From Planctomycetaceae bacterium (GTDB lineage Bacteria > Planctomycetota > Planctomycetia > Planctomycetales > Planctomycetaceae): DNA of 10,418 nucleotides. The stretch's first letter is position 1; each line of letters opens with the position of its first letter. Positions 6,239 to 10,418 of this stretch are shown piece after piece. The DNA lies in assembly GCA_016795125.1 (NCBI GenBank), contig JAEUIG010000752.1, positions 1-10,418 on the forward strand, read 5' to 3'. A model generated the notes under the pieces. The model had not been told where the DNA came from. It saw only the letters and a program-made list of their open reading frames with translations, and did not search any database. The translations under genes and the position numbers were made by a program.

Positions 6239-7636
6239 CTACTCCAGCACCCGATCCCTGTTGAATCTGGTTCCCGAGGGCACCTTCTCCGCCAGCTCGG
6301 CCGCATCCAGTGCAAACCGCGGGCTGATTTCGACCCGTGCCTGCGGAGACACTTCGGCGCCCGCATGCGTCAGCCACTCGCGGTACAGCTTGAGCAGCCC
6401 GGCCCGCACGGTGTCCGGTGAATCCGCGCCGTCGCGGTTCTTCACCGGCAGAAACTCGCGCTGGCGGTCCGCCTCCACCACCAGCGCCCCCAGCGCCAGC
6501 GGCAGCGCATCGAAAATGAACTGTTCGAACTTGTAGGCGTTCGGTTCAGCCGGCGTCACACGCTCGCCAGTCTCGTCGATGTGCGGCACCGACTTGAACG
6601 CCCGATGCAGCGGCAACCGGCACCCCTCCACCACCAGTCGTTCCAGGAACGCATGGTTAAAGACGTGCATCGCCGTGTTTCCCGCCCACAGGAGCAGTTC
6701 GCCGTTGGGGCCTTTCGCCGCTGCGCGCTCCGCCGGCAGGTCGCTGTACTCGATGATCTCCGTCCGGCCATCGACCGAGACGACGGCCCCCATCCGCTCC
6801 GCCGCCGAAGACTTCGCAACCACCTTGGTGCTCATCTCCGAGCCGTGCAGCGCGTGGAGGCCGATGAACGCCGGATCGCACACGATCGCAGCCGGATTGT
6901 CCACCTGGTGGTAATACAGGTACTCGATGCCGCGATCCGCCATCACGGTCAGCAGTCCTGAACGTCGCAGCGCGTGCAGCAGGCCGCCGTGACCGTCGGG
7001 ACTGGCCGTCAGTTTCGTCTTCTCGTCCAGCAGAATCCGGCCGGCCCGGTCCACGGCCGGCAGAGCACCCTGCTGAAAGAACGACACGTCGTCGACATCG
7101 AGGCCGAAGTAATGCTGCTCCTGAAAGTAGCGCCGCGTCTCCTCGTGCGTGGCACTGCTGGTCATGATGTAGTACGGCAGCCGCTGCCCGGCGCGCCGCT
7201 CGCGCCCCGCCAGCTGCTCGCAGAACAGTTGAAACAGCGGCTTGCCGGACACCGGGCCAATTTTGAACATCCCCTTCGGATGATCGAAGCCCAGCCGCGT
7301 CCCCTGCCCGCCCGCGACGAGAATCGCACCGACCTTGCCGTCCTTCAGCAGCGTTTCCCCGTACTCGCGGGCCCGCGCCCATTCCTCGGCATCTCCCCCA
7401 TGCTCCGGCAGTCGGACGAGGTCGAGCGGCGGCTGTGCGCGTGCTGCCCGCTCGCGCGCCTCTTCCGATCCGGCCGCGTCGCCCCCCAGCAGTGGCGCGA
7501 TCCGGTCCCAGTCGAGCGCCTGCAATTCTTTAAGCAGCGCGTGCTTCTGCGCCGGATCGAGTTCCGACCACCAGTCGAGCAGGTGCTCCTGCCCGTACGG
7601 GGCGAGCCGCACCGCCATGTCACGATAGGGGTCCAT
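6239..7636 (-). CDS. UDPGP/UAP1-family uridylyltransferase (eukaryote-like)
   Basis: Cytoplasmic nucleotidyltransferase that joins UTP to a sugar-1-phosphate; the substrate is probably GlcNAc-1-P or Glc-1-P. In 465 residues the order of motifs follows human/yeast UAP1: LVAGGQGTRLG (106-116), Lys121 in 'PKGMF', 'YYIMTS' (155-160), 'FFQQGALPA' (186-194), SPDGHGGL (212-219), VDN (245-247), 'IIEYSDL' (294-300), 'AGN' (318-320), 'NAYKFEQFIFD' (366-376) and 'EFLPVKN' (394-400). This is not the bacterial GlmU or GalU fold arrangement. The ATG at 7636 lies in a heptad repeat and has no ribosome site; Met7 (ATG 7618), just before the conserved-looking 'VRLAPYGQEHLL', is a credible alternative. Neighbouring manC suggests shared supply of nucleotide sugars for glycan synthesis. 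Substrate cannot be decided from sequence alone. Confidence 0.92.
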   Translation of the reverse strand: MDPYRDMAVRLAPYGQEHLLDWWSELDPAQKHALLKELQALDWDRIAPLLGGDAAGSEEARERAARAQPPLDLVRLPEHGGDAEEWARAREYGETLLKDGKVGAILVAGGQGTRLGFDHPKGMFKIGPVSGKPLFQLFCEQLAGRERRAGQRLPYYIMTSSATHEETRRYFQEQHYFGLDVDDVSFFQQGALPAVDRAGRILLDEKTKLTASPDGHGGLLHALRRSGLLTVMADRGIEYLYYHQVDNPAAIVCDPAFIGLHALHGSEMSTKVVAKSSAAERMGAVVSVDGRTEIIEYSDLPAERAAAKGPNGELLLWAGNTAMHVFNHAFLERLVVEGCRLPLHRAFKSVPHIDETGERVTPAEPNAYKFEQFIFDALPLALGALVVEADRQREFLPVKNRDGADSPDTVRAGLLKLYREWLTHAGAEVSPQARVEISPRFALDAAELAEKVPSGTRFNRDRVLE

Positions 7637-7672
7637 AGTCGATGGTCGATGGACGATAGTCGCTGGACAACG
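7631..7672. repeat. Heptad tandem repeat over the UAP-gene start codon
   Basis: Six consecutive 7-base units: GTCCATA, GTCGATG, GTCGATG, GACGATA, GTCGCTG, GACAACG. Two are identical and the rest differ by 1-4 bases. The first unit contains the complement of the ATG chosen for the UAP-type gene, so the 5' untranslated region and the start codon are made of repeat. Confidence 0.75.
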
Positions 7673-7677
7673 GGTGG

Positions 7678-7704
7678 CACGCCCTGAGCGGAGCGAAGGG
7701 CGTG
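7678..7704. repeat. Short palindrome of the CCCTGAGCG...CGAAGGG type
   Basis: The arms CACGCCCT (7678-7685) and AGGGCGTG (7697-7704) are perfect complements around an 11-base centre, GAGCGGAGCGA. Sequences of this form (CCCTGAGCGnAGCGAAGGG) are dispersed between genes in many unrelated bacteria, from memory. It lies 16 bases after the Rieske stop, so it may also serve as a transcript end, but no T-run follows. Confidence 0.65.
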
Positions 7705-7720
7705 GTGACTTGCGCCAAGC

Positions 7721-8032
7721 TCAACTGACTTCCACGAACACATCCGCGCCGCGGATCGTCACCGGGTACGTCCGCACCGGCTCGGTCGCCGGCATGCACA
7801 GTGCCTTGCCGGTTTTGAGGTCAAACCGCGCGCCGTGCCGCGGGCAGGCAATCGCACAATCGGCGATCGGCCCGTCCGTCAGCGGCTGCCCGTCGTGCGT
7901 GCAGACATCCTCGATGCAGTACCATTCGCCGCCGAGATGCAGCAGCAGCGCCGGCAGTTCATCGACGATGATGGACTTCCGCCCGCCGTCCGGCACCTCG
8001 GAAACAGCAGCAACTTTCACGGATTCAGGCAT
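7721..8032 (-). CDS. Small Rieske [2Fe-2S] ferredoxin-like protein
   Basis: A 103-residue stand-alone Rieske protein, predicted to carry electrons in the cytoplasm. The cluster ligands are Cys44 and His46 in 'CTHDGQPL' and Cys63 and His66 in CPRHGARF, the CxH...CxxH pattern. The first box lacks the extra cysteine of bc1-type Rieske proteins, so it belongs with dioxygenase ferredoxins and NirD-like subunits. There is no signal peptide or membrane helix. The ATG at 8032 is chosen because the upstream in-frame codons are arginine-rich and unlike the family. No oxygenase, reductase or nitrite reductase gene is in the window, so the partner is unknown. It is the first gene of the run Rieske, UAP, manC, ruvX, with a promoter candidate about 60 bases upstream. 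Confidence 0.92.
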   Translation of the reverse strand: MPESVKVAAVSEVPDGGRKSIIVDELPALLLHLGGEWYCIEDVCTHDGQPLTDGPIADCAIACPRHGARFDLKTGKALCMPATEPVRTYPVTIRGADVFVEVS

Positions 8033-8094
8033 GGAGTTTCGCAGTGATCGGCCGCGCCGCGGCCGCAGGATCGATGACAGCCAGTACGATCGGA

Positions 8095-8122
8095 AGTGTA
8101 GCACGAAGCGCTACTGATTCAA
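8095..8122 (-). promoter_or_regulatory. Sigma-70-like promoter candidate for the Rieske gene
   Basis: On the minus strand TTGAAT (8122-8117) and TACACT (8100-8095) are 16 bases apart, with TG one base before the -10 (extended -10 form). The predicted start is near 8088, leaving a leader of about 55 bases. A dyad GTAGC-N7-GCTAC (8098-8114) lies between and over the elements and could be an operator. Confidence 0.5.
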
Positions 8123-8163
8123 TGCCCCCATCGCAATGACAAAGACGTCCCCGCGCTCGCCGC

Positions 8164-8298
8164 TAAGAGCCTATCCGAAAACCGAAAAGGGGTGGCCGGG
8201 GCTGGACCGAAGGGAAGCCCCGGTGTGTGTTCGCCGGGGTTTCGCGTTGCTCCAACCCCGGCCACCCGGCTGGTTTGCAGTTCTCGGATAGGCTCTAA
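8164..8298. mobile_element. Palindromic MITE-like element of about 130 bp
   Basis: The ends AGAGCCTATCCGA (8166-8178) and its perfect complement (8284-8296) bound a long imperfect palindrome. Inner arms also match: GGGTGGCCGGGG (8190-8201) with 8256-8267, and CCCCGG (8218-8223) with CCGGGG (8234-8239), leaving a small central loop. The pentamer CTAAG occurs on both edges (8163-8167 and 8295-8299), as a target duplication would. No protein is encoded. It lies between rnpB and the Rieske promoter. A non-autonomous transposable repeat is the best reading. Confidence 0.72.
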
Positions 8299-8352
8299 GG
8301 CTGAATTCCGGACCCTTCGCACTTTCTGACTCTTCACACGATTCTCACTTCG

Positions 8353-8357
8353 AAAAA
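8353..8357 (-). terminator. T-run ending the rnpB transcript
   Basis: Directly after the 3' strand of the RNase P helix P1, the minus strand reads TTTTT. P1 (12 bp) plus this U-run could act as an intrinsic terminator, although the long range of the helix makes this uncertain. Confidence 0.4.
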
Positions 8358-8892
8358 GCCGGAGCGGGCCTGTAAGCCGGGTTCTGTCGAGAACGGCCAT
8401 GTCTCTGGGACGCTGGTTGCCCAGCGCCTCGCGCGACCTACCCGGGCGTACAACGAGACGGACAGCCTCGTGGAGGACATTCCTCCTTCGCCCTGCTTGG
8501 TCTTGCTCCCGGTGGGGTTTGCCCTGCCAGTTGTGTCACCACAACCGCGGTGCGCTCTTACCGCACCTTTTCACCCTTGCCTGTGCCAGAGGGATTTTCG
8601 ATTTTAGATTTGCGATTTTCTATTCCGAAAATGCGGACGTTTGCGGGCTGGCGCTCGGTCACCGATCGGCGTCCACCAAATCGAAAATCAAAAATCCAAA
8701 ATCGAAAATCCCCCGGGCCATCGGCGGTTTGTTTTCTGTGGCACTTTCCCGGTCCTCGCGGACGGTGGGCGTTACCCACCACCGTGTCCTGGGGAGCCCG
8801 GACTTTCCTCCACGGCGGCGTCCCTGTGCCCGGTCAGGAGACCGGCCACAACACGGGCCTGCCGCCGCAGCGGCCGCTCAGCCCACTCCGGC
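8358..8892 (-). ncRNA. rnpB: RNase P RNA (rnpB), type A, with enlarged P12
   Basis: Catalytic RNA that trims tRNA 5' ends. On the minus strand the conserved parts come in the right order: GAGGAAAGTCCGGGCTCC near 8810-8793, 'AACCGCCGATGGCC' near 8730-8716, GGTGCGGTAAGAGCGCACCG at 8567-8548, and the 3' 'GACAGAACCCGGCTTA' at 8388-8373. Helix P1 defines the ends: GCCGGAGTGGGC (8892-8881) pairs with GCCCGCTCCGGC (8369-8358), with one G-U. The total is 535 nt, about 150 longer than usual. The extra length lies in P12 (8591-8713), whose two arms are heptad repeats. A -10 box is 7 bases upstream and a T-run directly follows. Several long open frames cross this gene; they are not proteins. Confidence 0.96.
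8593..8710. repeat. Complementary heptad arrays forming RNase P RNA helix P12
   Basis: On the + strand, GATTTTC, GATTTTA, GATTTGC, GATTTTC (8593-8620) face CCAAATC, GAAAATC, AAAAATC, CAAAATC, GAAAATC (8676-8710). The two arrays are near-perfect complements and extend P12 by about 30 bp. Between them (8621-8675) is a GC-rich stretch with its own short stem GGACG/CGTCC. Confidence 0.85.
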
Positions 8893-8899
8893 AAGTGCA

Positions 8900-8905
8900 A
8901 TTCTA
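8900..8905 (-). promoter_or_regulatory. -10 box of rnpB
   Basis: TAGAAT on the minus strand (one base from consensus), 7 bases before the first base of helix P1. No good -35 is seen at the usual distance; TTGTGG at 8935-8930 is too far (24 bases). Confidence 0.5.
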
Positions 8906-9007
8906 ACGCGCCCCCGCCTCATTGAGCATCCACAATCCAGAGGCCGGAAGCCGGAAGGTCTGGTCGCTCGTTCGTGGTCTCACAGACGTTGAGTCAGGGG
9001 ATTGTCT

Positions 9008-9175
9008 TAGGCCCGGCGTTTACGCCGGGTTGACCGCGCTGCACTCAGGCGACTTGAGCCTCGTTCACGAGGCTTCTCGCTGTCATGGCTTAAGCCAACG
9101 GATCGAGAAGCCCGGTGAACCGCGCTCAGACGCGTCCGTCTCGCGGCCAGAGACCCGGCGTAAACGCCGGGCCTA
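9008..9175. repeat. Nested palindromic element of 168 bp
   Basis: The ends are a perfect 23-base inverted repeat (9008-9030 and 9153-9175), and each end is itself a hairpin: CCCGGCG-TTTA-CGCCGGG. Inside are AGCCTCG-TTCA-CGAGGCT (9057-9074), CTTCTCG/CGAGAAG (9073-9079 with 9104-9110) enclosing GGCTTAAGCC (9087-9096), and AGACG-CGTC-CGTCT (9128-9141). The whole could fold as a multi-branched cruciform or RNA. A MITE/REP-like mobile repeat is most likely; a structured RNA is less so. Confidence 0.7.
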
Positions 9176-9246
9176 CGACAGATCGCTGAACAGTCGCACC
9201 ACCACGAATCGGCGACCACACCCGAAGCCAGCGGTTAGAGATCGGA

Positions 9247-9276
9247 ACTCATGAGCGCTGACTAGCGTTCATGAGT
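9247..9276. terminator. Hairpin downstream of the lipoate-ligase-family gene
   Basis: ACTCATGAGCGCT (9247-9259), loop GACT, AGCGTTCATGAGT (9264-9276): a 13-bp stem with one G-U, 36 bases after the minus-strand stop. The minus strand has no U-run after it. The + strand has CCTTTTTG 6 bases on, but no + gene precedes it. It may be an intrinsic end signal or just another palindrome. Confidence 0.35.
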
Positions 9277-9312
9277 GGTTTCCTTTTTGTCCTGTTTCGC
9301 GTCTTTCGCGGT

Positions 9313-10071
9313 TCAATCTTTACCCCTCTCCCAACGCAACGCGAAGTACCGTTTCCGCTGCAAAGTCGCAGCACGATCCAATTCGTCAGGTTCAAGACCG
9401 CCTTCCGCGTGCTCGCCCAGCGTCGTCGCCAGCGCACTGCCGACCTCAACACTGAATGGTTCCGGATCGAACGTCACTCCGGTCAGCTCACGCAGCCCAG
9501 AAAACTCCGGCGCGTGCGGCGATCGCTCCAGCAGCACGCTGCCATGCTGCAAAATCGCCCCGCGTCGCCGCCGCTGTGCGCTCCCCACGATCTTATACGT
9601 TCCCAGCACGATGTCGTTCGGATCGCCACGCCCGAAACAGAGGAACGGATCACTGGTCGCTGGTCGCTGGTCGCTGGTCGCGGCTGCGTCGCCGCGCATC
9701 CGCGCGTGCGCACCGTGCCGTGCCAGAACGGCGATGATCGCGTCGTGCGCGACGCGATACAGCCCGGACGGCTGGGCTGCCAGCGGATGTGACCCCGGCA
9801 GCGCGATCGAGTACGTCACCTCCCGGTCATGCAGAATCGCGCCGCCACCTGACAACCGGCGCACCGCCGCCAGTTCCTGCCACTGCGAGTCACGCTCGAA
9901 CTCCTCCGCATCCTGGAAGTAGCCGAGCGACACCGTCGGCGCCGACCATCGATAAATGCGGACGGTCGTCCGCTCGCCCGCCAGCGCCGATTCCAGCAGC
10001 GATTCATCGACCGCCATGTTCCAGTCGCCGGCCGTCGGAACAGGTTCAATGATCAGCCGCACGGGTTGCAT
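9313..10071 (-). CDS. Lipoate-protein ligase A / octanoyltransferase (LipM)-family protein
   Basis: Member of the LplA/LipB/BirA fold that attaches octanoyl or lipoyl groups to lysines of 2-oxoacid dehydrogenase or glycine-cleavage proteins. In 252 residues: 'NMAVDESLL' (18-26), 'RRLSGGGAILHD' (71-82), 'FLCFGR' with Cys145, 'TYKIVGSAQRRR' with the conserved Lys160, and 'LQHGSVLL' (174-181). Cys145 in this place recalls LipM-type octanoyltransferases, so transferase or ligase cannot be decided. Residues about 131-142 (ATSDQRPATSDP) are encoded by a heptad DNA repeat in the variable loop just before 'FLCF' and are probably an insertion tolerated by the fold. ATG 10071 is preferred to the GTG directly before it. 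It follows the PaiB-like gene by 14 bases and is presumably cotranscribed. Confidence 0.88.
   Translation of the reverse strand: MQPVRLIIEPVPTAGDWNMAVDESLLESALAGERTTVRIYRWSAPTVSLGYFQDAEEFERDSQWQELAAVRRLSGGGAILHDREVTYSIALPGSHPLAAQPSGLYRVAHDAIIAVLARHGAHARMRGDAAATSDQRPATSDPFLCFGRGDPNDIVLGTYKIVGSAQRRRRGAILQHGSVLLERSPHAPEFSGLRELTGVTFDPEPFSVEVGSALATTLGEHAEGGLEPDELDRAATLQRKRYFALRWERGKD
9649..9683. repeat. Heptad tandem repeat inside the lipoate-ligase-family gene
   Basis: Five 7-base units: ATCACTG, GTCGCTG, GTCGCTG, GTCGCTG, GTCGCGG; three are identical. Because 21 bases equal seven codons, the minus-strand protein shows a seven-residue periodicity (TSDQRPA then TSDP). The reading frame stays open. 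Confidence 0.88.
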
Positions 10072-10085
10072 CACACGCTCATCGT

Positions 10086-10418
10086 TTAGTGGGGAGCCGC
10101 CGGCGACCCCGTCACGTCCAACGTCTCCATCATGAGCCGTCCGACACGCTGGTCAAGCGGGTCGGACGATTTCAGCAACGCGCCGGCGACGTTGCGACGA
10201 TCCTCCGGGGTCCAGTTCTGGCTCAGTTTCACTTTCGCCGCCAGTTGCGACACCGTGACCCGGAAGCCGCAGATCCCCTGCAGCATCTTCTGCTGGAACT
10301 CGACTGGCAGGCCGTCGTATTCCCACGAGCCCGCCACCCGCTGCTCGTGAATCCGGGACAACTCCGCCACCTGGGCCGCCAGTTCGTCGCTGCTGAGCCG
10401 GCGGACCAACCCGCGGGC
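10086..10418 (-). CDS. PaiB-like FMN-binding protein, C-terminal part (5' end outside window)
   Basis: The frame is open through the right edge, so only the last 110 residues are present; a TTG at 10409 is not the real start. The end of the PaiB family is recognisable: 'GSWEYDGLP', 'QGICGFRVTVSQLAAKVKLSQN' and 'PEDRRNVAGALL', then a tail 'DQRVGRLMMETL'. PaiB-type proteins bind FMN in a split barrel and are called negative regulators of sporulation and protease genes in Bacillus; in most bacteria the role is unproven and an oxidoreductase function is possible. It lies just upstream of the lipoate-ligase-family gene on the same strand, 14 bases apart. Confidence 0.8.
   Translation of the reverse strand, partial: ARGLVRRLSSDELAAQVAELSRIHEQRVAGSWEYDGLPVEFQQKMLQGICGFRVTVSQLAAKVKLSQNWTPEDRRNVAGALLKSSDPLDQRVGRLMMETLDVTGSPAAPH

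Larger units (their letters stand above)
8906..9312. other. Gene-free repeat-rich stretch between rnpB and the lipoate-ligase-family gene
   Basis: About 400 bases without a credible gene. It holds the upstream region of rnpB, a degenerate heptad run (AATCCAG, AGGCCGG, AAGCCGG, AAGGTCT at 8934-8961), the nested palindrome at 9008-9175, a 13-bp hairpin at 9247-9276, and a CGCGAAAGA-CGCGAAACA motif (minus strand, 9304-9287) just after the lipoate-ligase stop. Open frames here on both strands are arginine-rich products of the palindrome. Confidence 0.6.

Noticed and set aside
6974..7687. A 237-codon open frame on the + strand
   Set aside because: Antisense to the UAP-type gene, which carries all family motifs; no motif in the product.
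8593..8710. Possible CRISPR array from repeated AT-rich units
   Set aside because: Units are 7 bases and contiguous, with no spacers; the two arrays are complementary and sit in RNase P helix P12.
8399..8992. Open frames of 60-200 codons across 8399-8992 on both strands
   Set aside because: They lie on the RNase P RNA gene, whose conserved sequence and P1 pairing are clear.
8922..9254. Open frames in the 9008-9175 region
   Set aside because: They translate the palindromic element; frames on both strands give the same 'RRKRRA' peptide because of the inverted repeat.

Overview
The window is about 10.4 kb of GC-rich bacterial chromosome, most likely from a member of the Planctomycetota. The evidence is the weak or absent Shine-Dalgarno sequences, a large membrane-anchored protein with the 'YPxxLxxLVP...DPWSGK...YRR' tail I associate with planctomycetes, a eukaryote-like UDP-sugar pyrophosphorylase, an RNase P RNA with an oversized P12 helix, and intergenic spaces full of palindromes and heptanucleotide repeats. 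This placement is inference; no rRNA is present to prove it.

Left part (1-4547, mostly + strand): the end of a molybdate ABC transporter operon (modB permease, cut by the window edge, then a short modC ATPase). It is followed on the - strand by a tRNA with a glycine GCC anticodon but an acceptor stem carrying the alanine identity pair G3-U70 and A73. Next are a 527-residue membrane-anchored protein of unknown function and a fusion of an alkylguanine-DNA alkyltransferase-like domain with endonuclease V.

Middle part (4580-8032, all - strand): read 5' to 3', a small Rieske [2Fe-2S] protein, a UAP1/UDPGP-type nucleotidyltransferase, mannose-1-phosphate guanylyltransferase (manC) and ruvX. ManC and RuvX overlap. 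The two nucleotidyltransferases make activated sugars (UDP-sugar and GDP-mannose) and may serve polysaccharide or glycan synthesis together. RuvX is a nuclease-fold protein tied to RNA processing and recombination.

Right part (8100-10418, all - strand): a palindromic MITE-like element, rnpB (RNase P RNA) with heptad repeats in P12, a second nested palindromic element, a lipoate/octanoate ligase-family protein, and the 3' part of a PaiB-like FMN-binding protein cut by the window edge.

The recurrent theme is 7-bp tandem repeats. They occur between UAP and manC, over the UAP start codon, inside rnpB, and in frame inside the lipoate-ligase gene. Together with at least three palindromic elements, this makes the right half of the window unusually rich in small repeats. 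The most surprising single items are the glycine/alanine hybrid tRNA, the alkyltransferase-endonuclease V fusion, and the repeat-built P12 of RNase P RNA.
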